From a virus, in IMG/VR virus record IMGVR_UViG_3300018065_000011, positions 62,001-126,000 of that record: a stretch of 64,000 nucleotides of DNA; one strand, written 5' to 3'. Both the position numbers and the translations under genes were made by a program. The notes under the pieces were generated by a model. It worked only from the letters and a program-made list of their open reading frames with translations, did no database searches and was not told the origin of the DNA. Below, one piece after another: positions 22,119 to 30,087 of the stretch. Within the stretch, counting starts at the first letter, position 1. Each line of letters opens with the position of its first letter.

Positions 22119-22640
22119 ATGAGTTACATCATGGTCGATATCGAGGCCGATGGCCCGATCCCTGGCGACTACTCGATGATCTGCTTCGGGGCAGTAGTCG
22201 TGCGTCCGGGGTTGAAGGACACGTTCTACGGGACCTGCAAACCGATCTCAGACAAGTGGGTCCCCGAGGCTCTAGCCGTCAGCGGGTTCTCTCGCGAACA
22301 GACGTTGGCCTTTGACGATCCCGAGGGGACGATGCGGGAGTTTGCTTCGTGGCTCAAGGTCAGGAGCGAAGGAAAGCCTCGCTTCATCGCGGACAACAAC
22401 GGTTTCGACTGGATGTTCGTGTGCTGGTATTTCCAGCACTTCTTGGGGAACAACCCGTTCGGTTTCTCGTCCACGAATCTGGGATCGCTCTACAAGGGGC
22501 TCGTCAGGGACGTTCGCAAAAACTTCAAGCATCTGCGGAAGACCAAGCACACACACCACCCGGTCGATGACGCCAAAGGCAACGCTGAGGCTCTGCTCCA
22601 CATGAAGGAGAAGATGGGTCTCAGGATCCCACTGGACTGA
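22119..22640 (+). CDS. DEDD-family 3'-5' exonuclease
   Basis: A 173-residue protein with ExoI MVDIEADGPIPGDYSM, ExoII IADNNGFDWMFVCW and ExoIII HHPVDDAKGNAEALL (His and Asp present). These are the motifs of DnaQ/RNase T-like exonucleases. Substrate could be DNA or RNA. It follows the decarboxylase by 9 nt. Confidence 0.8.
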   Translation: MSYIMVDIEADGPIPGDYSMICFGAVVVRPGLKDTFYGTCKPISDKWVPEALAVSGFSREQTLAFDDPEGTMREFASWLKVRSEGKPRFIADNNGFDWMFVCWYFQHFLGNNPFGFSSTNLGSLYKGLVRDVRKNFKHLRKTKHTHHPVDDAKGNAEALLHMKEKMGLRIPLD

Positions 22641-22650
22641 AGCCGTCATT

Positions 22651-23307
22651 ATGCTGAGCCATAAACGGATGTCGCTAGACGCGCTCGATGTCACTCCGGC
22701 GGAGATGGCGGACATCTTTCGAGAGAACCCCAGTTTGTATGCGATGTTGAAGGGCTATGTAGGGGAGCGGAAGCTAAGAGACTTTCTTTTGGAGCATGAG
22801 GACGTGGATGCCTGCGAGAAAATGGATGATCACAATCGAGAACATAAGTACGATTTGCAGGTTCGGTATCGCGGGCAGCACTTCAAAGTTGAATCGAAAG
22901 GGATACAGACGAACACGATCCGACGTACAGGATTGCCTTCGGTACATTGGGGGGCGTGGCAGTACAACACCAGCAATCGCCGACAGATCCGAGTTGGAGG
23001 GGTTCGGCTTGACACGTCGAGTATTCCGTTTGGGATGTGTGACGTGGTGGCCGTCCCTTTATGGGATTTTCATGGCCGCTGGGAGTTTGCATTTGTACTC
23101 AATCGGGATCTGAAGCCGTCGAATTCTCAGTCCTTTCCGCACGAGGTTCGCCATCTGTTGGTTGCGACTTCGCAGCGTATCCGATACCCTCTCGTGGAAC
23201 CATATCGCTCTGAGCCCTTCTCTCTGTTTGATGAGCTTTTTGCGGGGAAGTGCGCGGAAGCCAAACACACGGTGCTGGGTTTCTTTGGAAAGGAAGCCAA
23301 GGCATGA
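22651..23307 (+). CDS. PD-(D/E)xK-like nuclease, possible restriction endonuclease fold
   Basis: A 218-residue protein with KYDLQVRYRGQHFKVESKG (residues 67-85), which fits the D...(E/S)xK core of this nuclease superfamily. The C-terminal region has HLLVATSQRIRYP. Overall family not recognised. The stop overlaps the next ATG (ATGA). Confidence 0.55.
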   Translation: MLSHKRMSLDALDVTPAEMADIFRENPSLYAMLKGYVGERKLRDFLLEHEDVDACEKMDDHNREHKYDLQVRYRGQHFKVESKGIQTNTIRRTGLPSVHWGAWQYNTSNRRQIRVGGVRLDTSSIPFGMCDVVAVPLWDFHGRWEFAFVLNRDLKPSNSQSFPHEVRHLLVATSQRIRYPLVEPYRSEPFSLFDELFAGKCAEAKHTVLGFFGKEAKA

Positions 23308-23399
23308 CCAGCCCGTATAGAAGCCCGACCGGACTCGACTACGAGCAGCGTGTGAAGGATCTGATGGAAGCCTGGGCTCCGCCGCATGCCAAGATCTAA
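23304..23399 (+). CDS. micro-protein (31 aa)
   Basis: Coupled by overlaps on both sides (ATGA upstream, TAATG downstream), which is the main reason to accept it. Product MTSPYRSPTGLDYEQ... with no known motif. Confidence 0.4.
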   Translation: MTSPYRSPTGLDYEQRVKDLMEAWAPPHAKI

Positions 23400-23650
23400 T
23401 GAAGCGGGGATGGCGTTTGAGCGATGGGCAAGGTCTTACCTGGGTCCGCAACGACAAGCCAGGACTCCTCTTGTCCGACGAGAAGGCGAGAAGCCTCTAC
23501 AACCGACGCACGCACATCGAGAGCGGTCTCCGGTCAGCGGGAGACTATCGGGACTGGCAACAATGTGATCGGCTGGAGAAGCAGCTAGAGGAGTTGCCGA
23601 CCTACGAGGAAGCAGGACGGGATCGCAGCGTACCTCCAGATCCGTGGTGA
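23399..23650 (+). CDS. hypothetical protein
   Basis: An 83-residue product beginning MKRGWRLSDGQGLTW, helical and charged in its second half (DRLEKQLEELPTYEEAG). Start overlaps the previous stop. Not recognised. Confidence 0.5.
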   Translation: MKRGWRLSDGQGLTWVRNDKPGLLLSDEKARSLYNRRTHIESGLRSAGDYRDWQQCDRLEKQLEELPTYEEAGRDRSVPPDPW

Positions 23651-23655
23651 GAACG

Positions 23656-23886
23656 ATGAGCCATTTCCGATGTCCGCGGTGTTCGTTTACCTACCCTGAC
23701 GATGGTCAGGTTTACTTGTGGCCCAATGTGGGAACAGGAACAACCTGGCACCTATACAAGTGCCCAGGGTGCGAACGTTTGTTTGCTTGTGAGATGCCAG
23801 GCGGCTACATCCCTGAAGCGGCAAAGAACGATCCGACAATCGAGGTTGTCGAATTCAAGGACTTGACCGCGCCAGGTACGCGCTAG
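23656..23886 (+). CDS. zinc-ribbon protein
   Basis: A 76-residue product: FRCPRCSFTYPDD then KCPGCERLFAC, a standard zinc ribbon. A GTG 12 nt upstream is an alternative start. It overlaps the convergent gene end by 32 nt. Confidence 0.55.
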   Translation: MSHFRCPRCSFTYPDDGQVYLWPNVGTGTTWHLYKCPGCERLFACEMPGGYIPEAAKNDPTIEVVEFKDLTAPGTR

Positions 23887-24160
23887 CAACTCTCTCGGCA
23901 GAGGCCCTGTGCTGCCCTTTGTGCTTTCGCTTGCGATAGGGACGCAGGGACTTTTGCTTCTTGGACGGGATGACTGTTCCGCGTCCAGCGCCAGCTAGCC
24001 CCGCCTGCCCCATTTCCTTGCGCTCTTTGTGAAGAGCCTTCTCGATCGCCTGTTGGTCGATCGACTTCGGCTTCTTCCGTTTGCCGGGGCCAAGTTTGGT
24101 CCGCCGAGCCCGAGCACGATCTCTACGGCTGCGGCGTTCCTTCTTGCCCGCAGTGGCCAT
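23855..24160 (-). CDS. small highly basic protein
   Basis: A 101-residue product rich in Lys and Arg (MATAGKKERRSRRDRARARR; KKQKSLRPYRKRKHKG), likely to bind nucleic acid. No domain recognised. Third gene of a short leftward group. Confidence 0.5.
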   Translation of the reverse strand: MATAGKKERRSRRDRARARRTKLGPGKRKKPKSIDQQAIEKALHKERKEMGQAGLAGAGRGTVIPSKKQKSLRPYRKRKHKGQHRASAERVASAYLARSSP

Positions 24161-24163
24161 GGC

Positions 24164-24340
24164 CTACTCGGGAACGGCTTTGGTGCAGCCCTTGGTTCTA
24201 CAGACTAGCTCCCCCGTTTCGTCACGAGCCATTTTGTAGCCACAAGCCTGACAGGTTTCGGCTGCTTGTTTGGGGAAGTTGTTGATGTCTTCGGCCGCGA
24301 TCTGTTTCGCGGGTGCTGTACCGGTTTTGAGAAACGCCAT
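24164..24340 (-). CDS. small zinc-ribbon protein (58 aa)
   Basis: The product starts MAFLKTGTAPAKQ and contains CQACGY then CRTKGC, four Cys in zinc-ribbon spacing. It ends 3 nt before the basic-protein gene. Confidence 0.5.
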   Translation of the reverse strand: MAFLKTGTAPAKQIAAEDINNFPKQAAETCQACGYKMARDETGELVCRTKGCTKAVPE

Positions 24341-24377
24341 GTGGTCCCTCCCTACCAGGGGTTGTGTGATAGACGGA

Positions 24378-24923
24378 CTACTCAGAGTCCGGGTTGCTAT
24401 GGTGGGCGACTACAGCATGGCAAAATTCCACTAGGCAATCGTCTGTAAAGCGATTCTTGGCGAAATTAGCGATGCATGCTACGAAGCGCACGTTTCCTTT
24501 GACGTAGCCGAGGGCGTTCTCAATGCGATCCAGGCTAGGCTTCCAGGGGTCATTTTTGCGTTGTTCCCATGCCACCACGGTCGGCGGCAACGTCAATTGG
24601 ATTCCAGAGATTGCGCAGCGGCCTTGCTGTTTTTCCCACAGGGTCTTGAGGTAAGGAAGATCGATATTGACATGATGTTTTCGCTGTCGAGCTTTGCGTA
24701 AGAAGTATCGAAAGGGCGAGAATTCATCGCGACGATTGTCCGCGCGAAGCCTGCTTGTATCGCAGTCGGGCTTGAGAGGCGCAGCGCCGTGCGCGCCAAA
24801 ACACTTCAAGGTGCAGTAGAATTTCCGATGGGGGTTGCGTTTTCGCTGGCGTTTGATTTCAGAGGGATCTTTCTCGAACAATCGCCCGCAACCGTCACAG
24901 GAGATCTGTTCTAACAAACGCAA
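24378..24923 (-). CDS. HNH-family endonuclease
   Basis: About 181 residues: a CDGC/FYCTLKC zinc part at the N-terminus and an HNH-like core LWEKQQGRCAISG, then SLDRIENALGYVKGNVRFVA. It is clearly related to the protein at 5303-5842. A TTG near 24923 is proposed because a good leftward promoter lies immediately upstream (24931-24959), which would make the mRNA nearly leaderless. An upstream GTG at 25010 is the alternative. Confidence 0.6.
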   Translation of the reverse strand: MRLLEQISCDGCGRLFEKDPSEIKRQRKRNPHRKFYCTLKCFGAHGAAPLKPDCDTSRLRADNRRDEFSPFRYFLRKARQRKHHVNIDLPYLKTLWEKQQGRCAISGIQLTLPPTVVAWEQRKNDPWKPSLDRIENALGYVKGNVRFVACIANFAKNRFTDDCLVEFCHAVVAHHSNPDSE

Positions 24924-24930
24924 CCGTGTG

Positions 24931-24959
24931 ACTGTAGGCTGCTGTCGGAACGCTGTCAA
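24931..24959 (-). promoter_or_regulatory. sigma70-type promoter, leftward
   Basis: On the minus strand TTGACA (24959-24954), 17 nt, TACAGT (24936-24931). It points into the HNH gene. Confidence 0.65.
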
Positions 24960-25024
24960 GCCTAGTCCGCCTATAGAGGCTCCTATGTAGTAGGCCGCGA
25001 AGAACGCCACATAGGAGGCGCCAG

Positions 25025-25585
25025 ATGGGCTGGAACCCGTTTCGAGTATTCAGAAAGAACCGCAAGCTGAGCAAAAACTTCCTCAAGTGGGCGGGCCAGG
25101 ACACGTACCTGTATGACGATAAGATCCCTTCGGATCCCCAGAAGTCTCTGGATCTTGCCAAAGCGCTTCTGAAGAAAGCCGGGTACAAATTCTGTCGGCG
25201 CAAAGGCACCTTTGAGCACGGCCGCAAGTTCACCATGACGCTGCGTAGGCGGATTGCACTTTCCGCCAATTGGGACAAGTACAGCACGGCCAAGCAAGCT
25301 GAGATTCTGTGGCACGAGCTAGTACACGTTCGCCAGCGCAAGAGATGGGGTCACGCGAAGTTTCTGCGTCGGTACATAACGGCCGAGGGACGCTGGCTCA
25401 TCGAGGTTCCTGCCTACAGGGAGTCGATCCGGGCCAAGAAGGCCCTGGAGAGCTATAGCTCCAGCAAGGTCAAGAAGTACGCCGAGTGGAAGGTAGATTC
25501 CCTACGCAAGAATTACAAGCTGGGAAGGCTCCACAAGGGCCAGTATGAGAAGGAGACCGAGAAGATCTGGATGAGAGAGGCGTAG
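25025..25585 (+). CDS. HExxH zinc metallopeptidase-like protein
   Basis: A 186-residue protein with WHELVHVRQRKRWG (HELVH zinc site near residue 98) and a downstream Glu in WLIEVPAYRES as possible third ligand. The N-terminus is basic. Similar small metallopeptidase-like proteins are found in phages; role unknown. Confidence 0.65.
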   Translation: MGWNPFRVFRKNRKLSKNFLKWAGQDTYLYDDKIPSDPQKSLDLAKALLKKAGYKFCRRKGTFEHGRKFTMTLRRRIALSANWDKYSTAKQAEILWHELVHVRQRKRWGHAKFLRRYITAEGRWLIEVPAYRESIRAKKALESYSSSKVKKYAEWKVDSLRKNYKLGRLHKGQYEKETEKIWMREA

Positions 25586-25604
25586 AGTCCAACAGTCAAC
25601 AGTG

Positions 25605-25621
25605 GGCCGTACAGCGCGGCC
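25605..25621 (+). promoter_or_regulatory. repeated 5'-UTR hairpin, copy 1
   Basis: ggccg tacagcg cggcc, 17 nt before the ATG at 25639. The same loop and flanks, including the ACAGGAGACA ribosome-site region, recur before the gene at 27058. Confidence 0.5.
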
Positions 25622-25638
25622 TGGACAGGAGACAGACC

Positions 25639-26094
25639 ATGAGTACGCGAGGCGCAGTAATCGCGGGCAACGACAGTGTACTGAAAGCAGTACAGAGGGA
25701 ACGTGCCGCAAAGGCAGGGATCGACACAGAGTACGAGACGCAATTCGTGCTCGAAAGGGACCGCAACCTGCCTTTACGGTTCTGGGGGGACAAGATAGGC
25801 AGCGGGGTTCGCCAGTTTGAGGACGACAAGGGTTGTGACCGCGGCACGGAAGTGATCATTTATGCCACAACCTCTGGCAAGATCGTCACTGAGGTTCACC
25901 AGTGGAATAATGACCCAAACGGTGAGAGCCGGAGCAGACGCGATGCTGCGGCCCATTCTCGACCGGAAGATGCCCTGGAGTGGCTCAGGCAGGACGGAAA
26001 AGGGTCTCTAGGCCCCGCTAGCAAGGCAGCATGGCTAGAAGCGTGTGAGACGTTTGAACCACTCAAACGCTTTGCCGTGGAAGATGTGGACTAG
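25639..26094 (+). CDS. hypothetical protein
   Basis: A 151-residue product starting MSTRGAVIAGNDSVLKAV, followed by GIDTEYETQFVLERDR and a strand-rich part (TEVIIYATTSGKIVTEVHQW). Not recognised. It carries the repeated 5'-UTR hairpin. Confidence 0.5.
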   Translation: MSTRGAVIAGNDSVLKAVQRERAAKAGIDTEYETQFVLERDRNLPLRFWGDKIGSGVRQFEDDKGCDRGTEVIIYATTSGKIVTEVHQWNNDPNGESRSRRDAAAHSRPEDALEWLRQDGKGSLGPASKAAWLEACETFEPLKRFAVEDVD

Positions 26095-26445
26095 GATTTA
26101 GACGCGTTCAAGTCCCATGCGCCTTAAGGCGTATCGAGATTAGACGGGCCAACAGCATGGATCCGGCTTCTGAGCCCGATCTCTAGCGTTCTGCGGGTTA
26201 TGATCGTATGGATCGTGCCTGCGGAGTGAACGTGTCGGCATATCGCTAGGAGATATGACTAAGACTCAGCTATCCATGACCAAGCAATGAGATAGGTGTT
26301 GTGGCCTCGTCGGAAGCACCTGAAATCATTGGCTTTTCCAAGCAACACCTTGACTCATGCTTTGGTCTTGAACCGTTTCTTATCAAGACGATAACATAAA
26401 AAGTCCTGGCGCTGGCCCCCGCACGATCATATAATCCAACTTGTT
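26095..26445 (+). other. noncoding, more AT-rich stretch before an HNH gene
   Basis: No convincing gene in about 350 nt. It contains an acgcctt/aaggcgc-like palindrome and, at 26430-26435, TATAAT just before the HNH start. It might be intron-like, since HNH genes often lie in group I introns, but I could not identify a group I core. Confidence 0.35.
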
Positions 26446-26991
26446 ATGGCTTACGGTGCCATACAGGATCGCTTCTGGAAGCATGTCCGCAAACAGTCTG
26501 ATGGCTGCTGGGTCTGGACGGCATCTCTTGATGATGGGTACGGACGGTTCCGTATCAGTCCCTATGAGCGTGTCTATGCGCATGTGTGGCTGTATGAGCG
26601 CGAGATAGGAGCTGTCCCAGATGGGTACGTCGTTGACCACACATGCCGCAACCGAGCCTGTGTAAATCCCGCTCATCTGGAAGCCGTGACGAGCGCTGAG
26701 AATACGAGACGGGGAGCCTCCACGCCAGGGCAGAACGCTCGTAAGACCCATTGTCATCGGGGTCACGAGTTTACAGCCGCCAACACCATCTGGAAGGGGA
26801 GTCGGCGGAATTGCCGCGAATGCCGACGACTGGACAGAGAAGCTAAGCGGCAAGCTGTCCAGAAGCGACAACCCAAGCGTCCTCACGCGGCCCAGATCGC
26901 AAGAGATCGCAAGAAGGGGCTGACTTGGCAGGAGATCGGTGAGAAGTACGGGGTCGCTGAATCAACGATTCGGAAGTACGCCAAACGTTAG
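26446..26991 (+). CDS. HNH homing endonuclease
   Basis: A 181-residue protein of the common phage HNH type: FWKHVRKQSDGCWVWTAS, GYGRFRI, VVDHTCRNRACVNPAHLE (HNH core), and a C-terminal HTH-like tail (LTWQEIGEKYGVAESTIRK). Such genes move by cutting intron- or gene-lacking copies. It is transcribed alone. Confidence 0.85.
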   Translation: MAYGAIQDRFWKHVRKQSDGCWVWTASLDDGYGRFRISPYERVYAHVWLYEREIGAVPDGYVVDHTCRNRACVNPAHLEAVTSAENTRRGASTPGQNARKTHCHRGHEFTAANTIWKGSRRNCRECRRLDREAKRQAVQKRQPKRPHAAQIARDRKKGLTWQEIGEKYGVAESTIRKYAKR

Positions 26992-27022
26992 CTAGCCTAT
27001 TGAACGATGGGGTTAGAACGTG

Positions 27023-27039
27023 GGTCGTACAGCGCGGCC
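27023..27039 (+). promoter_or_regulatory. repeated 5'-UTR hairpin, copy 2
   Basis: ggtcg tacagcg cggcc. One C-G pair of copy 1 (25605) is here a U-G pair, so pairing is kept. It is 18 nt before the ATG at 27058. Confidence 0.5.
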
Positions 27040-27057
27040 CGAAACAGGAGACAAACA

Positions 27058-27240
27058 ATGAGAAACCCCACCGGTTGTGATGTCGTGCTTCGTTGGTTCC
27101 TAGCGCACCGAGAGGAGCGTCGTGCCTTGCTTGCTAAGTTGCCTCCCGAGGAGAAACCCAAGGAGATCCGGGTAGGTCTCGGAGGCAGGTTTCCCGTCGT
27201 GTTTACGGATGATTGCCACGATTGTCCGCACCGGAAGTGA
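27058..27240 (+). CDS. small hypothetical protein (60 aa)
   Basis: The product starts MRNPTGCDVVLRWF and ends DDCHDCPHRK, a Cys/His cluster. Start supported by AGGAGA and by the repeated upstream hairpin. Confidence 0.5.
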   Translation: MRNPTGCDVVLRWFLAHREERRALLAKLPPEEKPKEIRVGLGGRFPVVFTDDCHDCPHRK

Positions 27241-27243
27241 TTG

Positions 27244-27393
27244 ATGGGTTGGGCTGATCGAAGCATTGCCGTCAAGGCTGTTCAAGGCCACGGCAAGAAA
27301 CGTCGCTTCTTGATCGGAAACAACCGTGGAGGCATCAACGGCTGGGTCAGTCGCAACGGCGTGTTTGGGGTCGTTACGAAGGTCGCAGATTGA
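27244..27393 (+). CDS. small hypothetical protein (49 aa)
   Basis: Product MGWADRSIAVKAVQG..., basic and glycine-rich (GGINGWVSRNGVFG). Begins 3 nt after the previous stop. Not recognised. Confidence 0.4.
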   Translation: MGWADRSIAVKAVQGHGKKRRFLIGNNRGGINGWVSRNGVFGVVTKVAD

Positions 27394-27413
27394 GGCTATA
27401 GGTAGCGGTTGGT

Positions 27414-27635
27414 ATGGACCCGTCCCTGAGACACGAGCCGGTTCTGGACGGCAGCGAGGAGCCGTACAAATTCATCGTGCGGGCTGAGGGCATCCCCTCG
27501 CGGGGTTCTGCCGGATCGGTCCTCGCGATCACAGGTCATGTCTGTCGGCACTGTGGGTGTCTCTACGACCCTGTGGTGGAGGCGATTTGCGCGACGCGAT
27601 GGTTCCGGGCAGAGGAACGGAGACGCCATGTCTGA
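27414..27635 (+). CDS. small zinc-knuckle protein
   Basis: A 73-residue product with HVCRHCGCLYD near residue 42. Not recognised. Confidence 0.4.
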   Translation: MDPSLRHEPVLDGSEEPYKFIVRAEGIPSRGSAGSVLAITGHVCRHCGCLYDPVVEAICATRWFRAEERRRHV

Positions 27636-27644
27636 CGAGGTCTC

Positions 27645-27887
27645 GTGGCCCAGCTCGTTAGATATCGATTGCTCTATCTCATGCCATCTGAGGGCACCCG
27701 CTACGAAAGTGCCTCTAGTGAGTTTCGCACGTTGCGGGGTTTGATCGTCTTCATCAAGAAGATACAAGAGGACGGAGGATCGGTGCGAAGTGTCGAAAAA
27801 TGGGAACAGACCGAATGGACCCCACAGGAGTTGCGGATGGTCCGGTCTTTGTTGGGTGTGGAGTTGCCGGGTAGAATCAAAACATGA
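27645..27887 (+). CDS. hypothetical protein
   Basis: An 80-residue product from a GTG start (MAQLVRYRLLYLMPS...); an internal ATG at 27681 is possible. The C-terminal half is amphipathic helix (TPQELRMVRSLLGVEL). The stop overlaps the next ATG. Confidence 0.45.
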   Translation: MAQLVRYRLLYLMPSEGTRYESASSEFRTLRGLIVFIKKIQEDGGSVRSVEKWEQTEWTPQELRMVRSLLGVELPGRIKT

Positions 27888-28234
27888 GCCTCCTTCATGA
27901 TCTACTCGACGCCTTACCCGAGTGGGAACGAAAGCATGCCCTTGCCCGTCTCGATCATGAGCTTTCTCCTGCTGCACAGGAGGCCGATTGGATTGTCATA
28001 GAGCAGCCTTACGGGACTGTTCTGCATCCCGGTCCGCAGGCGGAAGCCGACCTGTATCGGAGACGGTGTGATACGCGCCGTCGCGTTTACGAGGAGCTAG
28101 TCAAGGAGCTAGGTGTTGAGGACAAGCTAGCGATCGAGCAGGACCCGCGATGGAGATACCCGCTCGGAGATGGCATTGAGCCTTCTGCGCCGGTCCTCTT
28201 GGGTCGCGTGTGGGTAGTGGTTGACGCTCGGTAA
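27884..28234 (+). CDS. hypothetical protein
   Basis: A 116-residue product starting MSLLHDLLDALPEWERK, helical then strand-rich. Not recognised; coupled to the upstream gene by an ATGA overlap. Confidence 0.5.
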   Translation: MSLLHDLLDALPEWERKHALARLDHELSPAAQEADWIVIEQPYGTVLHPGPQAEADLYRRRCDTRRRVYEELVKELGVEDKLAIEQDPRWRYPLGDGIEPSAPVLLGRVWVVVDAR

Positions 28235-28242
28235 GGTGTGGC

Positions 28243-28857
28243 ATGGCAATTACTCGGAGGGCTTTTGGCAAGCTGCTTGGAGCAGTAGGGGCGGCGCTCG
28301 GCACCGGCTTCGTTCCGTTGGATGTCCTGGCGCGTCCCTCTGTTCTGGAATCGCTCTTGCCGTTTGTGGGCACCTACGAATTCCGTCGTCTCATTCCGCG
28401 TGAGAATTCGATTTACGGAGCCGTTTCCAACGATGGCTCAGAGATCTGGAAAACCATTGAAGGACGTGATCCTGAATCAGGGATTCGCACACCCGGCACC
28501 CGCGAAACTACCACCCTTGCCAAAATGCTTGCGGGAACGTTCAAAACCTCACCAGACGGGACATTCGCCGTTGTCATAGTTGGTCCCGGTCTGGCAGGCC
28601 ACGCCAAGAACGTCCGAACGAAAGGCGTGCAAGTGGTGGTCGAGAAATCACAGCCGGACCGTGATGTGTTCGTGATTGCCGGACTCAACAAGCCGATCAA
28701 GGCTCTCGAAGATCTCGATCCGCGATGCCTGGCACGAGTCACGTTGGGGCATCATGGGCCTTTCATCGGAGCCACACGCGACGATTACCCCACAGGATGG
28801 AAGGCTTCTAGGCCCTGGGCTCCAGTCCTGTTGTACCGGCCCGATCGGGGCAGTTGA
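28243..28857 (+). CDS. possible Tat-exported protein of unknown function
   Basis: A 204-residue protein with an N-terminal twin-arginine-like signal: TRRAFGKLLGAVGAALGTG, that is RR followed by a hydrophobic stretch and a short polar end. The mature part has no recognised domain (GTYEFRRLIPRENSIYGAVS; VVIVGPGLAGHAKNVR). A phage protein sent through the host Tat pathway would be unusual. The match to the SRRxFLK pattern is partial (Ala replaces Leu and Gly precedes Lys). Confidence 0.5.
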   Translation: MAITRRAFGKLLGAVGAALGTGFVPLDVLARPSVLESLLPFVGTYEFRRLIPRENSIYGAVSNDGSEIWKTIEGRDPESGIRTPGTRETTTLAKMLAGTFKTSPDGTFAVVIVGPGLAGHAKNVRTKGVQVVVEKSQPDRDVFVIAGLNKPIKALEDLDPRCLARVTLGHHGPFIGATRDDYPTGWKASRPWAPVLLYRPDRGS

Positions 28858-28860
28858 CGC

Positions 28861-28889
28861 TTGACAAGGGCTCAGAGGGCGCGTAGAGT
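28861..28889 (+). promoter_or_regulatory. sigma70-type promoter for the large tRNA cluster
   Basis: TTGACA (28861-28866), 17 nt, TAGAGT (28884-28889). Confidence 0.75.
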
Positions 28890-28904
28890 CTCCCTGAGGT
28901 CAAA

Positions 28905-29057
28905 ATGTTTACCCCAGTCCAAACCATCGTTGAGAACGCACGCTACGCAGCACCCGCCATTGCGGCTGCCGCCGCGGGATCGTGTGCCTCCGATTGGTCA
29001 GGACTCGGTACACGGCCCAGTAGTGGTGCTCTGTCCAGGCAGAGACGCTCCGTTTAG
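28905..29057 (+). CDS. possible micro-ORF in the tRNA leader
   Basis: 50 codons beginning MFTPVQTIVENARYAAP, alanine-rich in the middle. It lies directly downstream of the promoter. No ribosome site stands out, so this could be chance. Confidence 0.2.
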   Translation: MFTPVQTIVENARYAAPAIAAAAAGSCASDWSGLGTRPSSGALSRQRRSV

Positions 29058-29147
29058 CACGCGGGGCACTAGCTCAAAGGACAGAGCTTCCGGCTTCTAA
29101 CCGGACGGGTGCGGGTTCAAATCCCGCGTGCCCTACCACTACTGGGC
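29015..29147 (+). repeat. 13-bp inverted repeat enclosing tRNA-Arg
   Basis: gcccagtagtggt at 29015-29027 pairs perfectly with accactactgggc at 29135-29147. The tRNA precursor should therefore form a long outer stem, perhaps for RNase processing. The CACAAGC/ACTC motifs of the other enclosed tRNAs are absent here. Confidence 0.6.
29063..29135 (+). tRNA. tRNA-Arg(UCU)
   Basis: Acceptor ggggcac/gtgccct, anticodon stem tccgg/ccgga with loop cttctaa (TCT), T-arm gcggg ttcaaat cccgc, encoded CCA. Confidence 0.92.
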
Positions 29148-29177
29148 GGAACCAAGGACGCCGCCCAACGACAACCT

Positions 29178-29266
29178 GGAGCGGTGGCCGAGTCTGGCTG
29201 AAGGCATCGCCCTGCTAAGGCGACATACCCGCAAGGGTATCGAGGGTTCAAATCCCTCCCGCTCCG
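29178..29266 (+). tRNA. tRNA-Ser(GCU)
   Basis: Acceptor ggagcgg/ccgctcc, anticodon stem tcgcc/ggcga with loop ctgctaa (GCT), long variable arm (taccc gcaa gggta), T-arm gaggg ttcaaat ccctc. First of four Ser tRNAs with nearly identical 5' halves. Confidence 0.92.
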
Positions 29267-29275
29267 CAAAATCAA

Positions 29276-29362
29276 GGAACGGTGGCCGAGTCTGGCTGAA
29301 GGCGCTCGACTGGAAATCGAGTGTAGGGAAACCTACCGGGGGTTCAAATCCCTCCCGTTCCG
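29276..29362 (+). tRNA. tRNA-Ser(GGA)
   Basis: Acceptor ggaacgg/ccgttcc, anticodon stem ctcga/tcgag with loop ctggaaa (GGA), long variable arm (gtagg gaaa cctac), T-arm with loop ttcaaat. Confidence 0.92.
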
Positions 29363-29379
29363 CCCGAAAGGAGAATCTA

Positions 29380-29618
<239 letters not shown>

Positions 29619-29650
29619 ACATTTTCACAACAACCCAAACCAAGAACCAA

Positions 29651-29739
29651 GGAGAGTTGGCCGAGTCTGGCTGAAGGCGTCGCATTCGAAATGCGAAGTG
29701 GGTGAAAGCTCACCAGGGGTTCGAATCCCTTACTCTCCG
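29651..29739 (+). tRNA. tRNA-Ser(CGA)
   Basis: Acceptor ggagagt/actctcc, anticodon stem tcgca/tgcga with loop ttcgaaa (CGA), long variable arm (gtggg tgaaa gctcac), T-arm agggg ttcgaat ccctt. Confidence 0.92.
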
Positions 29740-29744
29740 CCCAC

Positions 29745-29815
29745 GCGCGCGAAGTGTTATGGCTGCACGCTTCCCTGCCTAGGAAGAAGTAGGGGTTCGA
29801 TTCCCCTTGCGCGCT
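29745..29815 (+). tRNA. tRNA-Gly(GCC)
   Basis: Acceptor gcgcgcg/tgcgcgc, anticodon stem cttcc/ggaag with loop ctgccta (GCC), T-arm agggg ttcgatt cccct. Confidence 0.9.
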
Positions 29816-29919
29816 CGAAAGGAACAAGCCATGAACGAAGGAGGCAAGTAAGGAAAAACTGGCGTCAGTGCCGCCTAGAACGAAGGGAAGGAAGCTGCAC
29901 AGTCGAGCACACATGCTGG

Positions 29920-30087
29920 TTGCCTGAGAAAGTGGTCAAGGTGGGGAAGGTCGTGAAGGTCATGGGGGCAACCTGGAAGATCACCGCAGCGTGGACAATC
30001 CTTTCGTACCGGCCCGACTGGCGAAGGGCTATCCGAAAGCATCGGCACGAAACAGGAGACGATCAACCGAAGAAGTCGCGTGTGTAG
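29920..30087 (+). CDS. small basic protein, start uncertain
   Basis: About 55 residues from a TTG: LPEKVVKVGKVVKVMGATWK, then WTILSYRPDWRRAIRKHRH. The coding character extends upstream in frame to about 29850 without an ATG or GTG, so the true start is unresolved. The stop overlaps the next tRNA by 10 nt. Confidence 0.4.
   Translation: MPEKVVKVGKVVKVMGATWKITAAWTILSYRPDWRRAIRKHRHETGDDQPKKSRV

Noticed and set aside
26095-26445. Group I intron around the HNH gene
   Set aside because: HNH genes are often intronic, but I could not find the P, Q, R, S core or interrupted gene halves.
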